In this document: one piece after another, positions 33,145 to 42,473 of the stretch
Layout of the letters: the number at the start of each line of letters is the position of its first letter
Position numbering within the stretch: position 1 is the first letter of the stretch
Translations under genes and position numbers: made by a program
Assembly (NCBI RefSeq): GCF_000478585.1
Contig: NZ_ARWI01000001.1
Span: forward strand, 682,001 to 746,000
Direction: 5' to 3'
Length of the DNA stretch: 64,000 nucleotides
Origin: Thiomicrorhabdus sp. Kp2
GTDB taxonomy: Bacteria; Pseudomonadota; Gammaproteobacteria; Thiomicrospirales; Thiomicrospiraceae
Notes under the pieces: generated by a model
Told to the model about the DNA's origin: nothing
Seen by the model: the letters and a program-made list of their open reading frames with translations, nothing else
Database searches by the model: none

Positions 33145-34116
33145 ATGAAAAGATTAGATCAAGTACTAGCTGCTGATGGTATAAATGCTGAATTAGAGCT
33201 TGTTATCAAAGACGTAATGGTTGCATGTAAAGACATCGCATACAAACTAGGTCAAGGTGAGTTAGCTGGTATTTTAGGAGCAACAGAAGACGAAAACGTT
33301 CAAGGTGAAACTCAAAAGATGTTAGATGTTATCTCTAACGATCTTTTAAAAGACATCTTAGTTGCTAACCCATATGTTCGTGGTGTCGGTTCTGAAGAAG
33401 AAGACTACACAATTGCGGCTAACGCTGATGGTAAGTACCTAGTGACTTTTGATCCATTAGACGGTTCTTCAAACATCGACGTTAACCTTTCTGTTGGTAC
33501 AATTTTCTCAGTACTTGAAGCACAAGATGATACAGCTGGTGATAACCAAGAAGTATTCCTACAAGAAGGTCGCAAGCAAGTAGCAGCGGGTTACGTTCTT
33601 TATGGTCCATCTTCACTATTAGTTATGACAACAGGTAATGGCGTTAACTTATTCACTTTAGATACTAACATCGGTGAATTCGTTCTTACAAAAGAAGCGC
33701 TTCAAATTCCAGAAGATACTGCTGAATTTGCTATCAACATGTCTAACCAACGTTTCTGGGAACCAGAAATGAAACAGTACATCGATGACTGTCTTGCTGG
33801 TGAAGAAGGTCCTTTAGGTAAGCGTTACAATATGCGTTGGGTTGCTTCTATGGTAGCTGAAGTTCACCGTATCCTAATTCGTGGTGGTATCTTCATGTAC
33901 CCTTACGACAGCCGTGACCCTTCAAAAGCTGGTAAACTTCGTCTAATGTACGAAGGTAACCCAATGTCTATGATTGTTGAACAAGCAGGCGGTGCTTCAT
34001 CAACAGGTCGTATGGATATTATGGACGTTGCTCCACAAGGCATCCATGACCGTGTACCTGTTGTACTAGGTTCTAAAAATGAAGTCGCTAAAGTGGTGGC
34101 TTACCACAACAAATAA
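33145..34116 (+). CDS. fbp: Fructose-1,6-bisphosphatase, class I
   Basis: The 323-residue enzyme dephosphorylates fructose-1,6-bisphosphate in gluconeogenesis and, in autotrophs, the Calvin cycle. The metal-binding motif FDPLDGSSNIDVNLSVGTIF is intact, with upstream GSEEEDY and the active-site GKLRLMYEGNPMS. Length is normal for class I. The start has AGAGAG nearby. Codon use is strongly biased towards GGT, CGT and AAC types, as in highly expressed genes. It is monocistronic; ppa follows after a terminator and repeat. Confidence 0.97.
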   Translation: MKRLDQVLAADGINAELELVIKDVMVACKDIAYKLGQGELAGILGATEDENVQGETQKMLDVISNDLLKDILVANPYVRGVGSEEEDYTIAANADGKYLVTFDPLDGSSNIDVNLSVGTIFSVLEAQDDTAGDNQEVFLQEGRKQVAAGYVLYGPSSLLVMTTGNGVNLFTLDTNIGEFVLTKEALQIPEDTAEFAINMSNQRFWEPEMKQYIDDCLAGEEGPLGKRYNMRWVASMVAEVHRILIRGGIFMYPYDSRDPSKAGKLRLMYEGNPMSMIVEQAGGASSTGRMDIMDVAPQGIHDRVPVVLGSKNEVAKVVAYHNK

Positions 34117-34140
34117 TCGAATTTTATAGCGATTTGAATA

Positions 34141-34219
34141 ACACCCGCATAAGTTAACCACGAAGGCACGAAGACACGAAGTTTTTGTTGTTGAAACGGA
34201 GAATGAATGCGGGTGTTTT
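34141..34219 (+). terminator. fbp terminator carrying a repeat arm in its loop
   Basis: ACACCCGCAT (34141-34150) pairs with ATGCGGGTGT (34207-34216), followed by TTT. The 56-base loop contains the left arm of the ACGAAG inverted repeat. Without that arm it would be a compact terminator 24 bp after fbp. Confidence 0.65.
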
Positions 34220-34308
34220 ACGTTATAAAAACGATAAAATCACTCTAATAAAATACCACTGACCGATTCACACCTTTCTCTCTTCGTGTCTTCGAGTCTT
34301 CGTGGTAA
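34154..34308. repeat. Inverted repeat of ACGAAG-rich arms (REP/MITE-like)
   Basis: The left arm (34154-34181) and right arm (34282-34308) are inverted copies differing at about three positions; both start TTA-ACCACGAAG-type and end GACACGAAG, with the unit ACGAAG repeated three times. They flank 100 bp that includes the fbp terminator's right half. It resembles widespread short interspersed repeats. The right arm lies just before the ppa ribosome-binding site. Confidence 0.7.
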
Positions 34309-34327
34309 AGACAAAAGGAAATAAAAC

Positions 34328-34855
34328 ATGGGATATTCAGCAGTTCCTGCCGGTAAAGACGTTCCTAATGACGTTAACGTTATTATTGAAATTCCTGCTT
34401 TTGCGGCACCCGTTAAATATGAAGTAGACAAAGATACAGACCTAGTATGGGTTGACCGCCTTCAAGGTGCAACTATGTCTTACCCTGCTAACTATGGCTA
34501 TATCAATGACACCCTTTCTGACGATGGTGATCCAGTAGATGTATTAGTGGTTACACCGCACCCATTATTAGTTGGCTCAGTAATTCGTTGTCGTCCAATC
34601 GGTATCTTCAAAATGACCGATGACGGTGGTGAAGACGCTAAGGTTATCGCTGTCCCCGTTGATAAGCTGACACCAATCTACTCAAAAATTGAAAAAGTTG
34701 AAGATATTCCACTTTTAAAAGAACAAGTAGAACACTTCTTTAGTCACTATAAAGACCTAGAACCTGGTAAATGGGTAAAAGTGGATGGCTGGGGAGACGT
34801 TGAAGCGGCTCGTGAAGAAATTCTTAACGGTGTAAAAGCCTACCAAGCTAAGTAA
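34328..34855 (+). CDS. ppa: Inorganic pyrophosphatase, family I
   Basis: The 175-residue cytoplasmic enzyme hydrolyses pyrophosphate from biosynthesis. The signature [10 protein letters not shown] with its three catalytic aspartates is present, along with YPANYGYI upstream and the C-terminal [17 protein letters not shown]. Length equals the E. coli enzyme. AGGA precedes the ATG. It has its own terminator and high-expression codon use. Confidence 0.97.
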   Translation: MGYSAVPAGKDVPNDVNVIIEIPAFAAPVKYEVDKDTDLVWVDRLQGATMSYPANYGYINDTLSDDGDPVDVLVVTPHPLLVGSVIRCRPIGIFKMTDDGGEDAKVIAVPVDKLTPIYSKIEKVEDIPLLKEQVEHFFSHYKDLEPGKWVKVDGWGDVEAAREEILNGVKAYQAK

Positions 34856-34889
34856 TTTTAGTTATTAGAACTAAAACACGACATTTTCA

Positions 34890-34915
34890 AAGCCCTCTAT
34901 ACGAGGGCTTTTTGT
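34890..34915 (+). terminator. Terminator after ppa
   Basis: AGCCCTC-5 bases-GAGGGCT followed by TTTTGTT, 35 bp after the ppa stop. Confidence 0.92.
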
Positions 34916-34992
34916 TATGTTTAAGTTAAAACTTACAAAAAACACAACATACATCCAAAATTAGCGGATATTACCCGCTATCTTGTTAATTC

Positions 34993-35013
34993 ATCAGAAT
35001 TATCTGATATAAT
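34993..35013 (+). promoter_or_regulatory. ppc promoter with overlapping inverted repeat
   Basis: An extended -10 element TGATATAAT (35005-35013) lies 35 bp before ppc. The inverted repeat ATCAGA-N4-TCTGAT (34993-35008) overlaps it, a good position for a repressor. The -35 is weak. Confidence 0.55.
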
Positions 35014-35047
35014 TTAAACCAATTTTGTTTTAAAACTGAGAGTAAAA

Positions 35048-37837
35048 ATGGCAGCTGATATTCGTGATAAGCAGTTAAGAGCGCGCGTTAAACTTCTAGG
35101 AAACGTCCTTGGAAAAGTCATCACTTCACAAGTAGGTGAAGAGACGTACAATGCGATTGAAAAACTACGCAAAGGCTACATAAGCCTGCAAAAAAATGAT
35201 AATCCAGAATTACGCCAAGAACTGACTGCATTTATCGAATCAAGAAGTGCTGATGAATTAAATCTGATAATTCGCGCCTTTAACCTCTATTTTAGCCTAG
35301 TTAACTTAGCCGAAGAAGAACATCAATACCACGAAAGACAAAGTCAGTTAAAATCAGATGGCCCTCTTTGGATGGGCTCAGTACTAAATACCGTTGGCGA
35401 GTTTAAAGAACAAGGAATGGACGCCAATCAAGTTCAAGAGCTGTTGAACAAACTGCATTACATTCCTGTCTTTACCGCACACCCAACTGAGTCAAAACGC
35501 CGCTCAGTCATGGATAACTTAAGAAGAATCTTTTTAGATATTGGCACACTTAATGAAGCTGATGCATACAATAATGAATACGTAAAAGAGTCTTTATATC
35601 AACAACTAGAGTCTCAGATTCAAGTACTTTGGCAAACTGATGAAGTTCGCCGTCAAAAACCAACCGTTGAAGACGAAATTCGTAACGGTATCTACTATTT
35701 CCGTAAATCACTCTTTGATGCCGTTCCAACCGTTTATCGTTACATGGAACGCGCGCTTTCTAAACACTATCCAGAAGCAGACATCAAAACACCAAACTTC
35801 TTAACCTTTGGCTCATGGATAGGTGGAGACCGTGACGGTAACCCTTTTGTTACCCATGATACAACGGTCAAGGCACTGCTTCTTCAATCTCGTGCTGTCA
35901 TCTATGAATACAAAAAACGTATATTTGATTTAAGCTCAAAACTGACTCATTCTCGTTACCTATGTAATATTTCGCAAGAGATTATTAACCGCTCTACCAT
36001 TGTCGATGCGGACCTGATTGAAGCCGTTTTCAAAAAACGTCCAGAGCGTTTTAAGGACGAGCCTTACCGACGTTTCTTATACCTAATGGAAGGTCGTTTA
36101 AATAAAAACCTTCAATACATTGAAGCTTGGCTTAATGATGAGAAAAATGACAAATCTTCTTTTGCCTACACCTCTGAAACAGAGCTGCTTGAAGATTTAG
36201 AGTTAATCTACAACTCCTTATGTAACCATGGCGATGAAAATGTGGCCAATGAAGAGTTGCAGGATTTGATTCGTTTAGTGAAAACCTTTGGTTTTTACTT
36301 AATGCGCCTAGATATTCGTCAAGAATCCAATATACACAGCGATGCGGTTGCAGATCTACTTTCTCACTTAGACATTGACTACAAAAGCCTAAATGAAGAT
36401 GAAAAATTAAACCTGCTTGCTAAACACGTTGCTTCTGCAACCATTATCGACACCCAACACCTAGCATTAGACAGCATGACTTCGGAAGTACTTGAGGTAT
36501 TTAATGTTATTCGTGAAATGCGTAAAGAGATTAGTCCAAAAGCGTTTAATAACTATGTTATCTCAATGACACACGAAGCAAGCCATGTTATGGAAGTGCT
36601 GTTTTTAGCACACCAAGCAGGCCTGGCAGGTTATAACGCTGGTCAACCTTATTGTGATATTGAGATTGCACCACTTTTTGAAACCATAGAAGACCTAGAA
36701 CATATCGTACCCGTCACAGAAGCTCTGTTTGAAAATGCAACTTACAAAGCACTTCTAAAAGCTTCAGGCAATCAACAAGAAATCATGCTGGGTTATTCAG
36801 ATTCTGCAAAAGACGGTGGTAACTTATCTTCAGCATGGAGCCTATATCAAGCGCAGCAACAAATTATGAAACTGGCTGATGCACACCAAGTTGACTGTCG
36901 TTTATTCCATGGTCGAGGTGGAACAGTTGGCCGTGGTGGAGGACCTACTCACTTTGCAATCTTGTCTCAACCAACAGGTACTGTACGTGGTTCAATCAAG
37001 TTTACTGAACAAGGTGAAGTACTTTCCTATAAGTACAGTAACTCTGAAACAGCCATGTATGAACTTTCATTGGGTGTAACAGGATTAATGAAAGCCAGTA
37101 CTTGTCTAGTGAAATCAATTACAAAAGATAAGCCTGAGTACTTAGAATCCATGAAAACACTGGCTAAAGATGGTGAACATTGCTTCCGTGAGTTAACTGA
37201 CCATACAAAAGGTTTCTTCGAATTTTTCTATGAAGCCACACCTGTAACAGAAATTGGCCTATTAAACATTGGCTCACGCCCTTCTCACCGTAAGAAAGGG
37301 AATTTATCTAAATCTTCAATTCGTGCTATTCCATGGATTTTTGGTTGGGCTCAGGCTAGACTTACCTTCCCTGCTTGGCAAGGAACAGGTTACGCACTGG
37401 ATAATTGGATTAACCAACACAGCGATAAGCAACTTAAAGAGATGCATGAAAACTGGCCTTTCTTTAGAGCGCTATTAAGCAACATCCAAATGGCTCTATT
37501 CAAAACAGATTTAACTATCGGTAAAGAGTACAGCAAATTGGGTCAAAACCAAGAAGATGCACAGAAAATTTACAACATGATTGCTGAAGAGCATCAACGT
37601 GCCGTAAAACGTATTTTAGAAATTACGGGTAATGACTATTTAATGGCAGAAACTCCAACGATTGCTCTATCCCTTAAGCGACGTAACCCATATTTAGTAC
37701 CATTAAACAATATCCAAATTGCATTATTGGCACGTTATAAAGCAGTTGATGCAACGGATGAAGAACGTGAAATGTGGTTAACCCCATTACTTAACAGCAT
37801 TAACGCAATTGCTGCAGGTATGCGTAATACTGGGTAA
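35048..37837 (+). CDS. ppc: Phosphoenolpyruvate carboxylase
   Basis: The 929-residue enzyme converts PEP and bicarbonate to oxaloacetate, refilling the TCA cycle. Both active-site signatures are present: VFTAHPTESKRRS with the catalytic histidine (about residue 140), and FHGRGGTVGRGGGPTHFAIL with the glycine-rich loop (about 619-640). The C-terminal end MRNTG matches the conserved allosteric terminus. Length is typical. It is monocistronic between terminators and fits the central-carbon neighbourhood fbp-ppa-ppc. Confidence 0.98.
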   Translation: MAADIRDKQLRARVKLLGNVLGKVITSQVGEETYNAIEKLRKGYISLQKNDNPELRQELTAFIESRSADELNLIIRAFNLYFSLVNLAEEEHQYHERQSQLKSDGPLWMGSVLNTVGEFKEQGMDANQVQELLNKLHYIPVFTAHPTESKRRSVMDNLRRIFLDIGTLNEADAYNNEYVKESLYQQLESQIQVLWQTDEVRRQKPTVEDEIRNGIYYFRKSLFDAVPTVYRYMERALSKHYPEADIKTPNFLTFGSWIGGDRDGNPFVTHDTTVKALLLQSRAVIYEYKKRIFDLSSKLTHSRYLCNISQEIINRSTIVDADLIEAVFKKRPERFKDEPYRRFLYLMEGRLNKNLQYIEAWLNDEKNDKSSFAYTSETELLEDLELIYNSLCNHGDENVANEELQDLIRLVKTFGFYLMRLDIRQESNIHSDAVADLLSHLDIDYKSLNEDEKLNLLAKHVASATIIDTQHLALDSMTSEVLEVFNVIREMRKEISPKAFNNYVISMTHEASHVMEVLFLAHQAGLAGYNAGQPYCDIEIAPLFETIEDLEHIVPVTEALFENATYKALLKASGNQQEIMLGYSDSAKDGGNLSSAWSLYQAQQQIMKLADAHQVDCRLFHGRGGTVGRGGGPTHFAILSQPTGTVRGSIKFTEQGEVLSYKYSNSETAMYELSLGVTGLMKASTCLVKSITKDKPEYLESMKTLAKDGEHCFRELTDHTKGFFEFFYEATPVTEIGLLNIGSRPSHRKKGNLSKSSIRAIPWIFGWAQARLTFPAWQGTGYALDNWINQHSDKQLKEMHENWPFFRALLSNIQMALFKTDLTIGKEYSKLGQNQEDAQKIYNMIAEEHQRAVKRILEITGNDYLMAETPTIALSLKRRNPYLVPLNNIQIALLARYKAVDATDEEREMWLTPLLNSINAIAAGMRNTG

Positions 37838-37858
37838 CTTTTCAAACTATCCTACCTC

Positions 37859-37886
37859 AAAACCCCGTTTTAAACGGGGTTTTTTA
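37859..37886 (+). terminator. Terminator after ppc
   Basis: AACCCCGTTT pairs with AAACGGGGTT with a minimal loop, followed by six T residues. Confidence 0.93.
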
Positions 37887-37941
37887 TAGTTCTTAAAGAC
37901 TATAAACTTTTATTTATACCGCAATAAACAGAGCTGAATAA

Positions 37942-37970
37942 TTAGAATTTTTAAAAAATAACAGTATAAT
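37942..37970 (+). promoter_or_regulatory. Probable sigma-70 promoter of panD
   Basis: A consensus -10 TATAAT (37965-37970) with a weak TTAGAA 17 bases upstream, 92 bp before panD. Confidence 0.4.
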
Positions 37971-38062
37971 GGCGAGCTAAAACTAAATTTTCGCAGTTTT
38001 CTGTTTAACAAAGCTCTAAACTGAGTAATGGCGATCCCATTCTTCGAACTAAAGAGAATATT

Positions 38063-38461
38063 ATGCAAGTTACGCTACTAAAATCGAAATTACATCGTGT
38101 TACAACCACACATGCTGAGTTAGATTACGAAGGCTCATGCGCTATTGATGGCCACCTATTAGATGTGGCTGGCATTCGTGAATACGAACAAATTCAAATA
38201 TACAACGTCAATAACGGTGAACGCTTTACGACCTATGCAATTCGTGCAGAAGATAACAGCGGCATCATCTCTGTAAATGGCGCAGCAGCTCATAAAGCAA
38301 ATCCTCAGGATTTATTAATTATTGCAACTTATGTTTCAATGAATGAAGCAGAAGCGGATAACTTTAAACCTAAGCTCGTCTATTTCAATGATAAAAATGA
38401 AATAACCCATACCCGAAATACAATCCCTACTCAAATGGCAGACATTTCTAAGGCGAGCTAA
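38063..38461 (+). CDS. panD: Aspartate 1-decarboxylase proenzyme
   Basis: The 132-residue pyruvoyl enzyme makes beta-alanine for pantothenate. The self-cleavage site Gly24-Ser25 lies in [10 protein letters not shown]9, Y58-like and NGAAAHKA segments of the active site are present. Length is normal. panB and panC lie about 2-3 kb away on the other strand, separated by stator genes, so the pathway genes are split. Confidence 0.96.
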   Translation: MQVTLLKSKLHRVTTTHAELDYEGSCAIDGHLLDVAGIREYEQIQIYNVNNGERFTTYAIRAEDNSGIISVNGAAAHKANPQDLLIIATYVSMNEAEADNFKPKLVYFNDKNEITHTRNTIPTQMADISKAS

Positions 38462-38481
38462 ATTACTGAATAGCCATTAAC

Positions 38482-38509
38482 AAAAAACCGACTTGATGTC
38501 GGTTTTTTT
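38482..38509. terminator. Bidirectional terminator between panD and motB
   Basis: Six A residues, ACCGAC, loop, GTCGGT and seven T residues between the converging panD and stator genes. Confidence 0.9.
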
Positions 38510-38535
38510 ATGCTCATTAAAATTAAACTCGCCTA

Positions 38536-39285
38536 CTATTTGGGTCTAAACTTCTCTGGGGTGATTAAAATCTCAACACGCCTATTCTTAGCATAATCCA
38601 GTTCGGTATTTCCAATAGAAAGAGGTTGTGTATCAGCAAGCCCAATAGCCTGAGCTTGCTCAGGGCGTATTGCATCATCCTGAACTAACTGTTCAATAAC
38701 ACTGGCAGCACGAGCACTTGATAGCTCCCAGTTTGATCTAAACCTTCCGCCAGAAATAGGTCGGCTATCTGTATGACCAACCACCTGCAAAGCAACGTTT
38801 TCATTCCTAAATTCAAAAAACTTTTGCAATAACTCAACAAATCGCGGTCTTAAATCTGCACGCCCAGGGTCAAAGGCAATCTGCTCAGGAAAGACTAGTC
38901 GGATCTGGTTATTACTCTCATCATAATGAATTTTAATTTCACTTTTCTTGCCCGCTTCAGAATAGGTTTCAATTAAGTTTTTATATAGAGGTTTAAGATT
39001 ATCCACAACCGTTTCCTGAACAGGTGGTGGCAGAGGTTCTTTTGGGGCTTTCTCTTTAGACTCCATTTCCATTGAGAGTTGCAAGGACTGAAAAAACTGT
39101 TCCTGCTCTGGGGTAAGCTCACTGCCATTCCCCAAAGCCTCACTTAAAGACTCGACCACGGCTTTATACTTTGGTACATCTGTACTCGACATAGCATACA
39201 AAAGAACGAACAAAGCCATCAGCAGAGACATTAAGTCTGCAAACGTCGCTAACCAAGCTGGCCCTCCTCTAGCCTTCTTGGCCAC
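38536..39285 (-). CDS. pomB: Flagellar stator protein MotB/PomB
   Basis: The 249-residue inner-membrane protein anchors the stator to peptidoglycan. One transmembrane helix near the start includes the ion-binding aspartate D17 (WLATFADLMSLLMALFVLL). A periplasmic linker is followed by an OmpA-like domain (about residues 118-245: VVGHTDSRPISGGRFRSNWELS, NRRVEI). The combination with a PomA-like partner and FlgT suggests a sodium-driven motor, but ion choice cannot be read reliably from sequence. Its start overlaps the end of the motA gene by 17 bp, so the two are coupled. Confidence 0.88.
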   Translation of the reverse strand: MAKKARGGPAWLATFADLMSLLMALFVLLYAMSSTDVPKYKAVVESLSEALGNGSELTPEQEQFFQSLQLSMEMESKEKAPKEPLPPPVQETVVDNLKPLYKNLIETYSEAGKKSEIKIHYDESNNQIRLVFPEQIAFDPGRADLRPRFVELLQKFFEFRNENVALQVVGHTDSRPISGGRFRSNWELSSARAASVIEQLVQDDAIRPEQAQAIGLADTQPLSIGNTELDYAKNRRVEILITPEKFRPK

Positions 39286-40042
39286 TTTCCTTCACCTTTT
39301 TATTCGCTTGTAGAAAAGGAGCCAATAAATCTCGCATTACGGATGGATTATGTCCTTGACCAATACTTTCAATCGCTTCAATAATTAACAACTCTCTTTC
39401 TGATTCATTTTGAGCCCAAGACTCAATCTTATCGGCCACAGGTAAGGCAAACAAGTTCGCTATCATGGCTCCATACAACGTGGTTAACATAGCCACCGCC
39501 ATAGCTGGCCCTATTGCCGATGGATCACTAAGATTGGATAACATTTGAATCAAGCCAACCAAGGTACCAATCATTCCAAAAGCAGGCGCTGCATCCCCAA
39601 CTGACCGAAACACACCCGCACTGGTTTCTGCTTTTTCAATGAGGAGTTTATTCTTTTCTCTCAACGTTTGTTTTACTAACTCTAAGGAGTAGCCATCCAC
39701 AATCATTCGCACACCAGTCTGATAGAAGCTATTATTGACCTCGTAACTTTCCATCGCCAACACACCCTTACCGCGAACTAAACGTAACAAATCTTCAGTG
39801 ATATCAACAATTTCGTTAAAGTCTTTAACTTCTGATGAGACTTTTAAAACACTAAAAGACATCCCAATCGCCTTAAAACTATCTGCCATTGAGTATCGAA
39901 TCATCGTTGCGGCAACGGTACCACCGACAACAATCATCATGCCAGGTATATTAATAAACATAGCAATAGACGAGCCCATAGCCATTGCCATAAGCACAAT
40001 CGCAATACCTGCAACCAAACCAATTAGTGTTGAAAAGCTCAT
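39269..40042 (-). CDS. pomA: Flagellar stator protein MotA/PomA
   Basis: The 257-residue protein has four transmembrane helices (about 1-25, 30-50, 150-170, 180-200). STLIGLVAGIAIVLMAMAMG and MMIVVGGTVAATMIRY are close to PomA. The conserved proline-containing segment SDPSAIGPAMAVAMLTTLYGAMIAN forms the ion channel with PomB. The cytoplasmic loop holds the charged residues contacting FliG. PomA is about 253 residues, E. coli MotA 295, so the length favours the PomA/MotP type. It is first in a two-gene unit. Confidence 0.88.
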   Translation of the reverse strand: MSFSTLIGLVAGIAIVLMAMAMGSSIAMFINIPGMMIVVGGTVAATMIRYSMADSFKAIGMSFSVLKVSSEVKDFNEIVDITEDLLRLVRGKGVLAMESYEVNNSFYQTGVRMIVDGYSLELVKQTLREKNKLLIEKAETSAGVFRSVGDAAPAFGMIGTLVGLIQMLSNLSDPSAIGPAMAVAMLTTLYGAMIANLFALPVADKIESWAQNESERELLIIEAIESIGQGHNPSVMRDLLAPFLQANKKVKESGQEG

Positions 40043-40123
40043 ATCTGTTATCTAAATATCGAAAATGTTAAATAAAAAATTAATTATCTGGTTATTAGCA
40101 CACCAAATAATCAAAAATATTAG

Positions 40124-40975
40124 TTATTTTGTTAGCAAAATATTGTCCAATAACCTTGTTTTACCCAAACGTGCAACCGCAAGAATAACTATATTGTCTT
40201 CAAATGAATGTGCAGGTAACAGGGTATTGGCATCACACACCACGATATAATCGATTTCGTCAAAACCTTCGTCCAACAAAGCATCACCCGCAGTCTCACA
40301 CAGGCTAGAAAAATTTGTATTTCCAGAGCGGATAGAAACCGCGATATCCTGCAATAAGGTATGAAGTTTTGGTGCAATTACGCGTTGTTCAACGGATAAA
40401 TATTGGTTTCTTGAACTCAAAGCCAAACCATCTACATCTCGACCAATCGGTGCGGCCACAATATCGATAGGAAGCGCCAAATCTTCTACCATGGTTTTTA
40501 TGACTACCAACTGTTGATAATCCTTTTGACCAAACACCGCTTTATCTGGCTGAACCATATTAAAAAGCTTACAGACCACTGTCGTTACCCCATCAAAGTG
40601 ACCAGGACGGCTCGCCCCTTCTAATAGGCCTGTTAACACTTCTGGTACTTGCACTTGGGTTTGACAAACGCCTTTTGGATACATTTCATCTACCGAAGGA
40701 TAAAAAACAGCATCTAATTGCAAACTAGCCAACTTCATTTGATCCGATTCAAAGGTTCTAGGGTAACTATCGAAGTCTTCATTAGGTCCAAACTGCATCG
40801 GATTCACAAAAACGCTTACTAAAACCTTGTCACATTGTTGCTGAGCTAGCTTTACCAAACTAAGATGCCCATCATGCAAGTTACCCATCGTTGGGACAAA
40901 GCCTATGGAATAGCCTGCTCGCTTCCAAGCCGCTACCTGTGAACGCAATGCGCTGACTTGCTCAAAGATCTGCAT
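40124..40975 (-). CDS. panC: Pantothenate synthetase
   Basis: The 283-residue enzyme joins pantoate and beta-alanine using ATP. Nucleotidyltransferase motifs are present: FVPTMGNLHDGHLSLV (HxGH), PNEDFDSYPRT, VFGQKDYQQL and RDVDGLALSSRN. Length matches E. coli PanC (283). It follows panB with an 89-bp gap in the pcnB-folK-panB-panC run. Confidence 0.97.
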   Translation of the reverse strand: MQIFEQVSALRSQVAAWKRAGYSIGFVPTMGNLHDGHLSLVKLAQQQCDKVLVSVFVNPMQFGPNEDFDSYPRTFESDQMKLASLQLDAVFYPSVDEMYPKGVCQTQVQVPEVLTGLLEGASRPGHFDGVTTVVCKLFNMVQPDKAVFGQKDYQQLVVIKTMVEDLALPIDIVAAPIGRDVDGLALSSRNQYLSVEQRVIAPKLHTLLQDIAVSIRSGNTNFSSLCETAGDALLDEGFDEIDYIVVCDANTLLPAHSFEDNIVILAVARLGKTRLLDNILLTK

Positions 40976-41064
40976 ACAAACCTTACTCCCAATAATTTAG
41001 ATGAATAAAATGAAGTTTTGAAAACCGAGAAAAACCACAGATAAGATGAAACGAATACAAAGCT

Positions 41065-41856
41065 TTAGCCAAGCACATGTTCACTTGATGGAAACTGTAA
41101 CCCTTTAACCTCATCAACATAGCTGGCTAAAGCGTCTTGTATTGAGTTAGATTGCAGCATAAAATTTTTAGAAAACTTAGGTGTATTGCCAACCGTAATA
41201 CCTAACATGTCATTTAAAACGAGTACTTGCCCACTGGTATTGACACCCGAGCCAATACCAATAATAGGAACCGCTGATCGCTCAGTAATTTCCATCGCTA
41301 AAGCCTGCGGAACACACTCTAAAACCAACATGTCAGCCCCTGCATTTTGCAATGCCTGAGCTTCATCTTTTAAACGTTGGGCAGAAATATCATCTTTACC
41401 TTGAACTTTATAGCCATGCTTTTCTACTGACTGTGGCAACAAACCCAAGTGCCCACAAACAGGAACACCTAATTCAGACAACGCTCTGACTGTATCAACA
41501 ATACGCATACCACCTTCCAACTTCACCATATTTGCACCGCCTTCTTTCATTAGACGAGCCGCACTTTGTAAGGTTTGTTGAAGCGTGCTATCTGACATAA
41601 AAGGCAAGTCAGCAATACACCAGGCCTGGTCATTGCCTCTTTGTACCATCTGAGTGTGGTATACCATTTCATCTAAAGTAACGGGTAAAGTGGTTGCATG
41701 ACCCTGTACAACCATTCCTAAAGAATCGCCCACTAAAATAACCTCAACACCAGCTTGCGCTATCCAGTGTGCAAAACTGGCATCATAGGCGGTTAAACAT
41801 GCAATTTTATTGCCTTGTTGGTGCATTTTTTTCAGTTTAGCAAGTGTAATTGACAT
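41065..41856 (-). CDS. panB: 3-methyl-2-oxobutanoate hydroxymethyltransferase
   Basis: The 263-residue enzyme makes ketopantoate, the first committed step of pantothenate synthesis. Motifs: [40 protein letters not shown], and [15 protein letters not shown]. The ATG at 41856 is chosen ([11 protein letters not shown]) because AGGAAG lies just before it; an upstream ATG at 41889 would add 11 unusual residues. It precedes panC. Palindrome copy 9 is in the coding sequence (D-Q-A-W-C). Confidence 0.96.
   Translation of the reverse strand: MSITLAKLKKMHQQGNKIACLTAYDASFAHWIAQAGVEVILVGDSLGMVVQGHATTLPVTLDEMVYHTQMVQRGNDQAWCIADLPFMSDSTLQQTLQSAARLMKEGGANMVKLEGGMRIVDTVRALSELGVPVCGHLGLLPQSVEKHGYKVQGKDDISAQRLKDEAQALQNAGADMLVLECVPQALAMEITERSAVPIIGIGSGVNTSGQVLVLNDMLGITVGNTPKFSKNFMLQSNSIQDALASYVDEVKGLQFPSSEHVLG
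41619..41630. repeat. Dispersed palindrome copy 9 (12 bp, inside panB)
   Basis: ACCAGGCCTGGT, read on the minus strand as GAC CAG GCC TGG TGT, the same codon frame as copy 4. Confidence 0.9.
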
Positions 41857-41969
41857 GGTTCTTCCTACATTAAAAGCTCTGTTATTCAACTGAGACGTTA
41901 AGACCTAATCACATAAATTTTTAATCGGTCTATTATATTAAATTTATCTACAACCGCTAAACATTCGAG

Positions 41970-42455
41970 CTAATCCAAGGCGATAAGATAAGACTCTTCA
42001 AGCTGTTTTAACATCGCTTCAACCTTTCCCTTATTTGGGATTACCAGGCCTGGTGCTATTTCAGCCAAGGGCACAAGAACAAAATCTCTTAACGTCATTT
42101 GCACATGAGGCACCGTTAGATTTTCGGTTTGAATCACCTGCTCGCCATAGAGCAATATATCCAAATCAATTAAACGCTCCCCCCAATGACGCTTCTTAAC
42201 ACGTCCCTGTTCTTGTTCAATTTTTTGCAGTGCAGAAAGTAATTGTTGGGCAGAGAGTTCAGTTGTTACCTGACACACCGCATTCACAAAGTTGGGTTGA
42301 TCTTGTGGCCCTAAAGGTTTTGAAGCATAGAAAGAAGAGTTTTTTTCAAACACTGTATTTGGAAGCTTAGAGATAGACTGTAGAGCGGTTTTTAATTGTT
42401 CGACTGGGTCAGAAAGGTTCCCCCCTAACCCAATATAGACTGTATTTTGCGACAT
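41970..42455 (-). CDS. folK: Dihydropteridine pyrophosphokinase HPPK
   Basis: The 161-residue enzyme transfers pyrophosphate to 6-hydroxymethyl-dihydropterin in folate synthesis. Hallmarks are YIGLGGNLSDP at the N terminus, YASKPLGPQDQPNFVNAVCQV, and the signature KRHWGERLIDLDILLYG. Length is normal. It lies 18 bp after pcnB and before panB, the usual gammaproteobacterial arrangement. Palindrome copy 10 encodes A-P-G-L-V-I near the C terminus. Confidence 0.97.
   Translation of the reverse strand: MSQNTVYIGLGGNLSDPVEQLKTALQSISKLPNTVFEKNSSFYASKPLGPQDQPNFVNAVCQVTTELSAQQLLSALQKIEQEQGRVKKRHWGERLIDLDILLYGEQVIQTENLTVPHVQMTLRDFVLVPLAEIAPGLVIPNKGKVEAMLKQLEESYLIALD
42041..42054. repeat. Dispersed palindrome copy 10 (inside folK)
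   Basis: TTACCAGGCCTGGT, 421 bp from copy 9; read on the minus strand as GCA CCA GGC CTG GTA. Confidence 0.9.
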
Positions 42456-42473
42456 GAATAAACCAGTTTTACA

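Noticed and set aside
36618-36625. Further palindrome copies at 36618 (ppc), 51131 (alaS) and 62296 (CnoX-like gene)
   Set aside because: Only the inner CAGGCCTG is kept; they may be decayed copies, but they were not counted.
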